DNA of 64,000 bases from Hormiphora californensis (taxonomy: Eukaryota; Ctenophora; Tentaculata; Cydippida; Pleurobrachiidae), in assembly GCA_020137815.1 (NCBI GenBank), contig CM035360.1, positions 7,138,743-7,202,742 of the forward strand. Direction: 5' to 3'. The position numbers and the translations under genes are program-made. The notes under the pieces are model-generated. The model ran no database searches. It was not told the DNA's origin and saw nothing but the letters and a program-made list of their open reading frames with translations. Below are positions 37,205-46,681 of this stretch, piece after piece (position 1 is the first letter of the stretch; the number at the start of each line of letters is the position of its first letter).

Positions 37205-37355
37205 ACGTGTATCCCATGTGGATAACCTTCGGACAGAGGGGGATCTAGTAAGACAACTTCAAAGAAGAGAACGACGGAGAGAGGAGGCATCTTGTTCATG
37301 CAAACGATACACCCCAGTACACGGAATAATGCGGGGTGTATATATCAGGAAGTTA
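37205..37355. repeat. Internal fragments of the Polinton terminal repeat
   Basis: TATCCCATGTGGATAACCTT to GAGAGGAGG matches 34398-34480, then TACACGGAATAATGC to ATATCAGGAAG matches 34278-34312, so the two blocks are in swapped order relative to the terminal repeat. They lie in the intergenic space just before the DNA polymerase gene. Confidence 0.8.
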
Positions 37356-37423
37356 TAGGATCGAGGGATGTACGGTTTACAGATGCATGCAAGAAAATTA
37401 CACATCTTTTTCACGCACTACAC

Positions 37424-37436
37424 TATATATATATAT
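37424..37436 (+). promoter_or_regulatory. TATA-like box before the DNA polymerase gene
   Basis: TATATATATATAT about 80 bp upstream of the chosen start 37516. Its overlap with the alternative ATG at 37435 argues for the later start. Confidence 0.45.
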
Positions 37437-37515
37437 GGCAGCTAATAGAACCTCAATACTCGAAATCGCTTGCTATATTTGTTGCTTACCCTCAACTCAA
37501 TCTTTTAACTCAACC

Positions 37516-40500
37516 ATGATCTCCTCTGCAATCCGATCCGGATCTCTAACCGCTGACGTCACCGGCAGACTCAATGCCCATAAAATCCCAACACGGTTTG
37601 CAGTAAAATGCCAAATCAAAGTGGATGACAAAACAAAGGACTTCCGATCAAGGCCCCGAGTGGTCTACTCCAAGGAAAGGATCCCTAACTTGGTTTCGGC
37701 ATTGGGTGCGGAAATGTTTAACGCACAGTTCGATATGTTGGCTGCTCATGCAGTCGTTAATGGGCAGGGAGCGAGGATTATCAACCCCACCCTTCTACTG
37801 GAGGATGCTTCCCCCATTTCATTTAGACATCCGAAACAAGAGGATAAGGAGTCACTAAATGGAGCAATGACAAAGACATACATACGTCCAGATGCCAGTT
37901 CCGATTATGAGGGTGTATTGCGTCAAAACACCCAACTAATTGTTGAAAATATGAGGAACTTCCTCTCTGTCAATCTAGGGTTAAAGTTTTCCCTAACATT
38001 AACCTTGAGGATGAGACGAGCGGTTCAGATTGAAGAGGAAGCGACATTCTTCACCCACACCAAGACGAGGATCGTCTATCCCGCTGATGATCTCGAAGCG
38101 ATCGTCAAAGAACACATAGACGAGTTACTAGAAAACATCGACAATTTGGAACGGGAGGGGTCCGGTTGGATCGTTAATGATATTGAAAAGATCGAAATCT
38201 CAAAAGCACGGTACGTAAAAAAACTCATTAGTTCATTCTTCAACTGTTCACCACAAGTTTCAATTCATAGAGACACACATCTATATGCTCACAGGTATAC
38301 GCCGACGCTAAGAGGTTGCCATCAAGAATTGCCCGACTATTTGGCCAACAGAACCAAGTGTCTGCTCAACATTAAAAGCAAAGATCAAAAGTGTCTGTTA
38401 TACTGTTTAATAGCTGGAACAATGAAAGATGATGAGCTACCAAATAGGAACATGCGGAAAAAGGCGAGTTCCTACGAATCACATGTGGCTGACTGGCAGA
38501 TGGATGGAATAAACTTCCCCATAACCGATTTGAAGCAGGTATACTACTGGTAGAGACCTTAAGTTAGACAGGATTTTTTTAAATGTTTTTGAGCGATATC
38601 AAAACCAGTACCTTTCAGTTGGATAAAATTGAGAGTCAAAATGACATTGCCATCAGTGTATTTGGTACTGCCGAGGGTGGCATCTATCCGGTTAAACCAT
38701 CAAAGAGTAAAAGCACAAGGATAGTAGATGTGTTACAGATTGGTGAGGGTGAGAAACAGCACTTTGTGCTCATCCGGAACCTTCTAACTCTCATAAAGCC
38801 CAAACACAAAGGCGGCAACTTTTTATGTCGCAACTGCTTTTATATGTAAGTGTTTCCTCACCACCTCTCTCTCTCTCTTTTTGCATTACACCCTCAATTC
38901 CTGTACTTATGATCCTCATTATTGCAGAACATCCACCAAAAAGGTATATGATGAGCATATAGAGCAGTGTTATAAAAATGCTCCTCAAGTCACTACAATG
39001 CCTTATGAGAAGTATTTGGAATTCAAAGGATTTCAAAAGATGGTTGAACACCCGTTTTACATAGGTACGTACTGCGAATGGGATGGATTTTTGAGGGGAG
39101 GGATTTTATTTGACCCACCGTATTTTCAGCTGCTGATTTCGAATGCCTGTTGGAGCCAGAATGTGTACTTTGTGAAGGATGTTCCAAATGCACAGGGAAC
39201 ACTACAGACATTGCTTTACACACTCCATTTGCATATAGCCTCAAGGTTCATAGCATGTTTAATGAGCATGAACCTGAGGTGTATATCGGAGAAGATTGTG
39301 TAAAGAGATTTATAGCCCGGTTAAGGGAGCTTTATACTGAGTTTTACCCCACGCTGTCTACTGTTACGCCTATGGAACCCCTGACTGATGCGATTAGAGC
39401 TCGGTTGGATCCCAACATGTGTCATATTTGCACAAAGCCCATCACCGAAGACCGCCATCTCGATCACTGTCATTATACTGGAAAAATCATTAATTATGCA
39501 CATCCTACATGCAATCAAGCTCGCTCACGCCCAATGCACGTTCCTGTAATATTTCATAACTTAACAAATTACGATGGTCACTTTTTAATACGACAGCTCG
39601 CCGAGGAGTTCGATAGTTGCACCATCATATCTAGAAGCATGGAAAAGTTCAATGGCGTCACCGTGGGTCCTAGTGGAACAAATCAAGGTCCGAAATTCAA
39701 ATTCATTGATTCAGCACAGCACCTCAAGGGTAGTTTAGATGAACTGGCGAGGGATCTGAAGCATGATGACCTGAAATCTTTCCATTCATTCGTGGGGAAA
39801 AGATTCGGAAATGAGGCACTTGCACCGCTCCTGTACAGGAAAGGTGTATTTCCGTATTCGTTTATGTCCTCAATGGAAAAGCTCTATGAACCACTTCCCC
39901 CAAAGGAAGAGTTCTTCAATTCTCTGACTGGGGAGGGTGTCAGTGATGAAGACTATGCTCGAGCTGTGGAAGTGTGGGATAAGTTCAATTGCATTTGCAT
40001 GAAGGACTATGTCGAGATCTACGCTCTCACAGATGTAGCACTGCTGGAGAAAGTCTTTGACGTTCATCGAGAAGTATCGCTTAAGGGTTACGGTCTTGAT
40101 CCTCTGCATTACTTTAGTTCTGCATCATTGACCTGGGATGCGGGACTGAAATTTACCAAGGTTAAGTTGGAGAACATCCGTGATCGTGACATGTACGACT
40201 TTATCGAAAGGGCAAAGAGAGGGGGAGTCTGCACTATTGTTAAAAGATTGAGTACGGCTGGTGATAGGACTCTCCACTACTTTGATTGTAACAACCTTTA
40301 TGGGAAAGTAATGATGGAGCCGCTCCCAATATCGAACTTCAAATGGGCACATTGGACGTTAGATCAAGCACTATGTGAGATCAACGGGTGGAATCGTCTT
40401 GGTCCTGATGCTGCGTTTATTGAAGGGGACTTTGAATTTCCTGAGGACCTCCACGATAAGCTCAGCGACTTTCCGCCTCTACCAGAGAAAATGTTAGTTC

Positions 40501-41537
40501 CTGAAGCATCACCGCACACAACAAAACTTAGGGAAGAGTTGAATGTGAAAAAGGGAAATATAGAAAAGCTGTTACCCCATCTTGGAAAACATTCTCAGTA
40601 TGTGGTGCATATTAGCGCTGCTAAAAAGGCACTCGAGTTAGGAGTCAGGTTGGTGAATGTTGGAAAGGTTGTGACATTCCGGCAGGAAGCATGGCTTAAA
40701 CCATACATTGAATTCAATACACAGCAACGCCAGAGCACAACCAGCAAGCCTAAAGTGCGGTTCTTCAAAAATATGAACAACTCATTCTATGGCAAGACCA
40801 TGGAAAATGTTAAGATCCGCCGGAACATTGTTATTGCCAAGAACCCAACGGCGGCACAGTTCCAGGTGAGGAAATTACAGTACAAGGGATTTCAGATTCT
40901 TGGGGAAAATCTGGCGTTGATAGAGAATTTCCAGAGCAAAGTATGCCTCGATCGTCCAATTTATCTGGGCGTTACTATTTTGGACACCAGTAAAGTGTTA
41001 ATGCAAACTTTCTGGTATGATTGCTTGAGGGAGAGGTATCCAGATGCACAGCTGTGCTTTACAGACACTGACAGCTTCCTGTTCGACGTGCCAGCCAACT
41101 TTGATGCGGGGATGCTTTCAGGCTGGATGGACTTTTCCAACTATCCACCCACTCACCCACTTCATGATCCATCCAAATCAAAAGTCCCAGGTTATTTCAA
41201 GGACGAAACAGCTGGGGCTCCGATTAAACAGTTTGTTGGGCTAAGATCGAAGCTTTATTCCATCGAGATGGGTGATGGTAGTGTGAAAAAGTCGACAGCT
41301 GGGGTGAAACGTGCTGTGGCTGATAGAGAGATTGAGCATGACAACTTCTATCAAATAGTTACGGGTAGAAAGAGAATAAAGACAGTACATCAACATACTA
41401 TACAATCACGAGCACACATTGTCCATGAGAGGCGTCAGCTGAAACGAGCTCTGTGTGCCATTGACGATAAACGGTGGGTGCTTCCCGATGGGATCCTAAC
41501 GTATCCTCATGGTCACAAGAGAGCTCGGACTCACTGA
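37516..41537 (+). CDS. pPolB: Polinton protein-primed family B DNA polymerase, spliced
   Basis: Five exons: 37516-38210, 38295-38538, 38619-38845, 38928-39064 and 39130-41537, about 1236 codons. All introns are about 65-85 bp, GT-AG, phases matching. Exonuclease motifs: DFE near residues 437-439, NYDG near 582, and Y-x3-TDV downstream. A CxxC/HxxC HNH-like insert (CHICTK...DHCHYTG...CN) follows Exo I, as in other Polintons. Polymerase motifs: DCNNLYG (Asp about 820), NNSFYGKT (about 989), FTDTDS (Asp 1080 and 1082). It replicates the element from protein-primed ends. The first exon (about 230 codons) is the large N-terminal domain of unknown detail. No disabling change is seen. Confidence 0.92.
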
Positions 41538-41587
41538 AATGTTACTGTGGTAACTCTACGTGTGCGGAGCACACGTACAACTGAAAT

Positions 41588-42191
41588 TCAGGCGGGGCCG
41601 CCCGCAGTACTTACGTAACGTGCGAGTACTAAGACTTTCCCTGCCTCTCCTGTGATCCATCCGTAAAGCACGACTCTGGTCCCGACTTTAAGCTTCATTG
41701 ATGCGTTTGACTTTTCAATCCTGCAATTACCCCTGGAAAATACCACAACGTTTTCGCCGATTCGCTTGGTTGTTTTCTCTACTGTCCATTCACCTGAAAG
41801 ATTAGTTTCAGTGTCGGGAAAAATAATAATTTAGTGGCATTACCTTTAATTTGCATTGCACTGCTCGGTTTACAGTTGCATTTAACATCTGGTAGATTAA
41901 ATTTTCCACACTGGCTACACTCATTGAGAGGCATCGGTACAATCCTGGTGGCAACCAGCTCTTCCTTTGGAAACTCGCCCCGTCTATATGCCTGAAATAG
42001 AAAATAAATTAGCCTGTGACAATTTGAGACGATATACGTACCTCAACCATACATGTTGAACCTCGAGCAACCACAGCACAAGAGAGCATCTCATGGTCAA
42101 AGGAGAGTATAGTCATTTTGTAGCCCTCTTCTACCCGTAACTTGATGTTATGTTCACTACTGAACAGCTGACCATAAAAAATTTCGATCAT
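41588..42191 (-). CDS. Polinton Zn-ribbon/OB-like protein 2 (spliced)
   Basis: Exons 42042-42191 (ATG), 41844-41991 and 41588-41793 (TGA), phases matching, 167 codons. The middle exon carries CSQCGKFNLPDVKCNC, a four-cysteine zinc ribbon; it ends in an IKG codon split by a phase-1 intron, exactly as in the 36482-37044 gene, and the last exon is beta-rich with VVVFSRG and VVLYGW. Together they make a paralogous pair flanking the DNA polymerase gene. A role in single-stranded DNA binding during replication is suggested by fold-like features and position only. Confidence 0.75.
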
Positions 42192-42244
42192 GCTTATAGA
42201 GAGAGAGAGATTAGTTGCGGGTTATAAAATATTAAAAGACAATT

Positions 42245-42783
42245 TTAAAGTGTATTTAAGTTAATTAATTCTTTCACAACAATAGCACTCTTTGACAAAC
42301 TACAGTATCTTGCTTTGTGTCTATTGTGACATAGTAGGGGGAACTCATTTCCAATATTCACTATACCCGAAATGTCCCTCACATTCTGACAATATTTTTC
42401 AATAAACCGTTTGGCTGACGAGCCGTGTGTCAGCACCTCATCGGCGTGATGTCGCTTAACCAGATCAATAGCAACAGATAAGGGGATTGAACCACGGAGA
42501 GGCTCCGTAAGACCAATGCCACCAAGAACATGACGAGTGTACCAGTTAGTTTTCCTATCGTTTGCTGTTAGTTCTAAATCTAAGGGATGGTTCAGTGGTC
42601 AAGAGGGATCACAGGGGGGGGGGGGGGTGAAAGCTTACCTATCGGTGGTGAAATGCAAAATGCCCGCGTATGGATGTTACCATACTCTCGATAGGTAATA
42701 ACCATCTCCCGAGGGTAAAACCCGCTAGAGAGGTTGACCCCATCCATGACAATCAAGGTTTTCATTACGCTAAACTCTAACAT
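42245..42783 (-). CDS. Polinton gene of unknown function (MDGVN protein), spliced
   Basis: Exons 42639-42783 and 42245-42579 (TAA) meet in phase. The start is either the ATG at 42783 or that at 42765 (MKTLIVMDGVNLSSGFY), the latter beginning directly with the hydrophobic strand and DG motif. The second exon contains WYTRHVLGGIGLTEPLRG and a long helical region. An N-terminal hydrophobic strand followed by Asp could mean a Rossmann or nuclease-like (PIN/NYN) fold, but that is only a guess. A G-run of about 13 lies in the intron. Confidence 0.65.
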
Positions 42784-42840
42784 TTGGGTTAGAAAAAAGA
42801 ATTAACATCTACACAAGACTGCAGCAAATATATCACCTAG

Positions 42841-43236
42841 TCAATTTGCAGTTCTCTTCTTTTTACGCTTAATACAACAATACGAGTCATTATCTTCAGT
42901 TATAAAGCGACCATAGTAAACACTATCGGCTGTAGCTGTTAACAAAAACTGTCGGGCGATTGAAATAGAATCTGCCTTATCTTGTTCAGCGTTTTCACTG
43001 CTTGGCAAATTATCTTTGAGCTCATCATACATAATAGACAGTTGACGGAGGACAATCGAGCGAACCTCGTTAAATCGCACAGCTAGTTTATCATGCAATG
43101 ACAGTTGCTGACACTGATGCAATAGGGCACTGTTGAAAGCTTTCTTATGACCGGGACAGTCCCGACGGGAAACCTTGACAGCTTCATCAACGACACGATT
43201 GGCAACATATGCAATCCAAAGATCAGAGCAGTACAT
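42841..43236 (-). CDS. Polinton gene of unknown function, 131 codons
   Basis: Single open frame, mostly helical by eye, with DCPGHKK near residue 26 and a basic end KRKKKR that may be a nuclear localisation signal. A TATATATATA box lies at 43263-43275, about 30 bp upstream of the start. No family is recognised. It stands between the MDGVN gene and the zinc-finger/coiled-coil gene, all on the minus strand. Confidence 0.6.
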   Translation of the reverse strand: MYCSDLWIAYVANRVVDEAVKVSRRDCPGHKKAFNSALLHQCQQLSLHDKLAVRFNEVRSIVLRQLSIMYDELKDNLPSSENAEQDKADSISIARQFLLTATADSVYYGRFITEDNDSYCCIKRKKKRTAN

Positions 43237-43296
43237 GATTATGAAAGTCTGTTAGCAGTCTGGTATATATATACACTAGTTCAAGGCGAAAAAAAA

Positions 43297-44049
43297 TTAA
43301 TTTTTTTTCTCTTGGACTTGCTGTAAATATTTTATACTGTCACTAATAATTGTCAAGATATGAGAAAATGCTGCTTTATTTTTTGAAATTTCTTTTTTGA
43401 CCAGCGATAAGTTTGTAGCTTTTTCAACATTTTTTATAAGTTTTTTATCTTCTTCTGTCAGCATGATGCGCTGGGGTACTGCTATAGGAATCACGCCATA
43501 CAATAACCCGGTAACTAACTTTTGGAATGATTTTAGCAACTTGCGACTTGCAAAAATTTTGGAAACATTTCCCTTTGATAAGTGGGACTTTAGTATCCAA
43601 AAGTCGTGAATTGAGGCGCTGTTAATTATGGAATCAGAGAACTCATTATAATTTCTATCGTCCAAGCGTTCTTGGTATTCTTCCACTTGCTTATTCAGCA
43701 AGTCAATTTTACTCAGTTCCTCTGTATGCTTATCCTTTTCATTTTTCAACAGTTTTTTTAGTTTTTGCACCTTTTCTTGCTCCGTAGATAATTCAAGTTT
43801 TAACTTAACAATTTCCGTCTCTCGCGGGATTGTTTTCACCTTCTCAGTGAACAGATTATCTTTTAACTGCTGAACTTCGTCAGGTTTTTTATTGGATGTC
43901 TTGGTTCTCTTGGTTACATCACGTTCGACAGTATCGGGAGCTTTTCTCTTGCCAGATGATCGTAGCAGTATGGTTCTGTGTTCTGCTTTTTTGTGTTGAA
44001 GCAGCTCCGTGTAATCCGGGAAAGTTTTTTCGCAAATGTAGCACTCCAT
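43297..44049 (-). CDS. Polinton zinc-finger coiled-coil protein, 250 codons
   Basis: The N-terminus is a single C2H2 finger (Cys3, Cys6, His19, His24). A basic stretch SGKRKAPD and KRTK follows, then a long Leu/Lys/Glu coiled coil (about residues 70-135), then a globular end. A TATAAATAG box lies at 44074-44082, 25 bp upstream. The divergent integrase gene starts at 44107, so the 57-bp space is probably a two-way promoter. Function unknown; a DNA-binding or scaffold protein is possible. Confidence 0.7.
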   Translation of the reverse strand: MECYICEKTFPDYTELLQHKKAEHRTILLRSSGKRKAPDTVERDVTKRTKTSNKKPDEVQQLKDNLFTEKVKTIPRETEIVKLKLELSTEQEKVQKLKKLLKNEKDKHTEELSKIDLLNKQVEEYQERLDDRNYNEFSDSIINSASIHDFWILKSHLSKGNVSKIFASRKLLKSFQKLVTGLLYGVIPIAVPQRIMLTEEDKKLIKNVEKATNLSLVKKEISKNKAAFSHILTIISDSIKYLQQVQEKKN

Positions 44050-44073
44050 TTTTGTCGATCCTAGCCGCCCGTG

Positions 44074-44082
44074 CTATTTATA
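44074..44082 (-). promoter_or_regulatory. TATA box in the divergent promoter of integrase and zinc-finger genes
   Basis: TATAAATAG on the minus strand, placed correctly for the 43297-44049 gene, within the 57-bp gap shared with the integrase start. Confidence 0.55.
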
Positions 44083-44106
44083 CTCTGAGCATGCAGCCCC
44101 ATTACC

Positions 44107-45153
44107 ATGGATAAGTTATATGAAGACAGCAAGTTTGCCGGAGCATTTTCTGGCAAAGATGCATTCCGTCGAGCTCTCACAACGGTTCAGCCCAAAAAAG
44201 AGATTGATAAAAAGTTTACCGCGATAGATTCATATACCCTTCACAAGCCCGTTAGAAAGCCCAAAAAATGGCGGCGAATTTTTACCAAGGGGATAGGATA
44301 TTTGTATCAGATGGACTTGGTTGATATGCAAGCCTATTCCCGTCAAAACAAGGGGTGGAAATGGATTATAACTGTCATTGACACATTTAGCAAAAAGTTA
44401 TGGTGTTTCAAACTGAAAAATAAGACGGCAGACAGTGTATACAAGGCTTTGAAACCATTTTTAGAGAAAAACAGACCCCAAAAAATAGAAACTGACGCCG
44501 GAGGTGAATTCATAAACAAAAAATTTAAAAATCTTTTCGAAAAGTTGAAAATTGATAGATACACAATTTCTTCCGACCGGAAGTGCGCCATTGTAGAGCG
44601 CGTTAACCGAACATTAAAATCGAGGATGTTTCGGTCATTTACCGCTCGAGGGAAGCATCAGTGGTATGACATACTTGATGATCTTGTTTCCGGTTATAAT
44701 GAAACATATCATAGAAGTATCAAGATGAAACCAAATGAAGTAACAAACAAAAATGAATCTGTGGTAAGGAGCACCCTATTTCCGCCAGTTAAGCCCGCAA
44801 AACCGCCCAAGTTTCGTATTGGAGACACTGTCCGAATATCACGTCTTAAAGGAACATTTCAAAAGGGATATGAGCAGACCTTCTCTGCTGAAGTTTTTGT
44901 GATTGATCGTATTAAACCTACCAACCCAGTAACATATGGTATAAAAGACTATGGGGGTGATAATATAAAAGGATCATTCTATACCGAAGAACTCCAGTTA
45001 GTAGACAAGTCAGGGAACACGTGGTTAGTAGAAAAGGTGATAAGGACTAGAAAACGCGCGGGTAAAACGGAATATTTTGTAAAGTGGTACGGTTATAATA
45101 ACGATTGGAATTCCTGGGTTGATAGTGCTCCGCTTTTGCACAATGCCGGTTAA
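44107..45153 (+). CDS. Polinton retrovirus-like integrase with chromodomain
   Basis: 348 codons. The catalytic core (about residues 65-185) has the acidic triad: Asp70 in QMDLVDM, Asp130 in TDAGGEF and Glu164 in VERVNRTLK. A C-terminal chromodomain occupies about 305-345 (WLVEKVIRTR, FVKWYGY, NSWVDS). It inserts the element into DNA and the chromodomain may steer it to marked chromatin. The gene overlaps the ATPase start by 11 bp, and the following small genes are packed without gaps, so they may share a transcript. Confidence 0.93.
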   Translation: MDKLYEDSKFAGAFSGKDAFRRALTTVQPKKEIDKKFTAIDSYTLHKPVRKPKKWRRIFTKGIGYLYQMDLVDMQAYSRQNKGWKWIITVIDTFSKKLWCFKLKNKTADSVYKALKPFLEKNRPQKIETDAGGEFINKKFKNLFEKLKIDRYTISSDRKCAIVERVNRTLKSRMFRSFTARGKHQWYDILDDLVSGYNETYHRSIKMKPNEVTNKNESVVRSTLFPPVKPAKPPKFRIGDTVRISRLKGTFQKGYEQTFSAEVFVIDRIKPTNPVTYGIKDYGGDNIKGSFYTEELQLVDKSGNTWLVEKVIRTRKRAGKTEYFVKWYGYNNDWNSWVDSAPLLHNAG

Positions 45154-45742
45154 ATTCCTGGCTAATCATAACTGTATAATATTCGGGCAAACTGGGGCAG
45201 GGAAAACACAGTTTATCCTTCGCGTGATTAGGGAGAGGCTTGTTGAACCGTTTCCGGATAATGTTTACTACATGTACTCTGTTTGGCAGGATTTCATGTC
45301 ACAATGCCCCCAGATTACATTTATCGAGGGTCTTAATTTTTCTAAATTAGACACTACAGAGCCCAGTCTTTTAGTTATAGATGACTTAGTGCTGGATGTG
45401 GATAAACAAGTTGCAGCTTCATTTATCATGGGCTCGCACCATCGTAAAATTAGCTTGTTTTTTATTACACAAAATCTATTTCCAAACTGTAATATTTTTC
45501 GTCTCATGTCTGCAAATTGTCATTATTATGTGTTATTTCAAAATCAGCGAAATTTTCGACAAATTTCTACACTAGCTAGGCAGATATATGTTGGTAGAGA
45601 TGTCCAACGAATTTTAGAAGCATATAAGCGTGCTAGTGAGACAGAGAGAGGCTTTGTGGTCTTATCATTTTCACCACTTTTACCTAACGAGTTGACTGTG
45701 ATAACAGATTATTTTTACCCATGGATAAGCGTTTATCTGTAG
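45143..45742 (+). CDS. Polinton genome-packaging ATPase (FtsK/HerA type)
   Basis: 199 codons from the ATG at 45143 (MPVKFLANHN); an in-frame upstream ATG at 45119 lies within the integrase gene. Walker A GQTGAGKT spans residues 15-22, Walker B LLVIDD has its first Asp near 80, and a motif ITQNLF follows near 112, all typical of adenovirus/Polinton-like packaging motors. It should pump DNA into capsids. The end overlaps the next small gene by 22 bp. Confidence 0.92.
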   Translation: MPVKFLANHNCIIFGQTGAGKTQFILRVIRERLVEPFPDNVYYMYSVWQDFMSQCPQITFIEGLNFSKLDTTEPSLLVIDDLVLDVDKQVAASFIMGSHHRKISLFFITQNLFPNCNIFRLMSANCHYYVLFQNQRNFRQISTLARQIYVGRDVQRILEAYKRASETERGFVVLSFSPLLPNELTVITDYFYPWISVYL

Positions 45743-45972
45743 ATCGACACCGCTACATATTACACAAGTTTTCAACAGTAGGACCTGCTAAGCGGAAAGC
45801 AATGTTGCGATCAGCACCACCTGTATTTTTCAAAATCTTGAAACAGGTCGCACAACTGGCTATTTTAAGGAAAATAGAGATTCCTACGGCTCATAAAATT
45901 TTAAGTAGCAAGGCTATAAAAAGGTATGCAGCATCTAAGCAAGTCGTTACTTTGCTCAAAAAGGTATTATGA
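45721..45972 (+). CDS. Small basic Polinton protein, 83 codons
   Basis: Overlaps the ATPase end by 22 bp and the following gene by 4 bp (ATGA overlap), which supports it as real. It is strongly basic and helical (KRKAMLR, LKKVL). No family is recognised; a DNA-condensing or virion protein is conceivable. Confidence 0.6.
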   Translation: MDKRLSVDRHRYILHKFSTVGPAKRKAMLRSAPPVFFKILKQVAQLAILRKIEIPTAHKILSSKAIKRYAASKQVVTLLKKVL

Positions 45973-46253
45973 GCAGATTTGTCTTACTTCCGGTGAGTGG
46001 TGGTGAGAAAAAAGAGATTAATCTGCCAGAAAACCTGTACACACCCCCGTATATTGATGAAGAACTTCTTGGGGCTATTTTTAAAGCCGATATAATCAAC
46101 TTAAAGGGAAAGTTATGCTGTGATGGACTTCAATTAGACATTGATTTTGATGCATTTGTTAGAGACTGTCAGAGGGGTAAATTTATGAAGAAATATGAAC
46201 CTATTTATGAAAAGTTACATTTAGTAGGGTACAACTTTGACAACTTGATTTAG
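45969..46253 (+). CDS. Small Polinton protein, 94 codons
   Basis: Starts inside the stop of the previous gene (ATGA) and ends tail-to-tail with the protease gene, overlapping by 4 bp. Acidic/hydrophobic mix, no recognised domain. Tight packing supports it as coding. Confidence 0.6.
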   Translation: MSRFVLLPVSGGEKKEINLPENLYTPPYIDEELLGAIFKADIINLKGKLCCDGLQLDIDFDAFVRDCQRGKFMKKYEPIYEKLHLVGYNFDNLI

Positions 46254-46681
46254 AAAACTGAATTAGTAATTTGTAAAACAGAATAGTATTCGTAATCTTT
46301 CAAAAAATCAGACACACTCAGTCCCAGACTCATAACAAGCAGAAAATGCATGCAATGCTGTCCACAAAGGACACTCTCAGGATTTTGAACTGCAACGTTG
46401 GCAAATTCATAAGACTTAAATGTTCCTAGAAATGTCCTATAGTCCTCCGGGAGAGTTTTATCATAAGGTGACCTACCAAAGGAGTCAAAAAATATAACAT
46501 GGTTGTGTCGAACGAACCAGGCACACCAGTGTTTTCCTGGTTGCGTGTGACAGTCGGTGTTAGTTACAAAGGAATATATCCGTCTTTTGGATGGTCTCTG
46601 ACATGCTGGGAATACACCAGTAAAATACTTTCTTGTGAAGGTATTATTAGATAGAGCATGGTCTAATTCAATATTGTTCAT
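46250..46681 (-). CDS. Adenain-like cysteine protease
   Basis: 143 codons. The catalytic set is visible: His51 (GKHW), acidic Asp66 (FFDSFG), Gln99 and Cys106 (QNPESVLCG), with the Gln-Cys spacing of seven found in adenain. Family role: capsid-protein maturation by C48/C5-type peptidase. It overlaps the major capsid gene by 4 bp and probably shares its transcript. Confidence 0.9.
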   Translation of the reverse strand: MNNIELDHALSNNTFTRKYFTGVFPACQRPSKRRIYSFVTNTDCHTQPGKHWCAWFVRHNHVIFFDSFGRSPYDKTLPEDYRTFLGTFKSYEFANVAVQNPESVLCGQHCMHFLLVMSLGLSVSDFLKDYEYYSVLQITNSVF

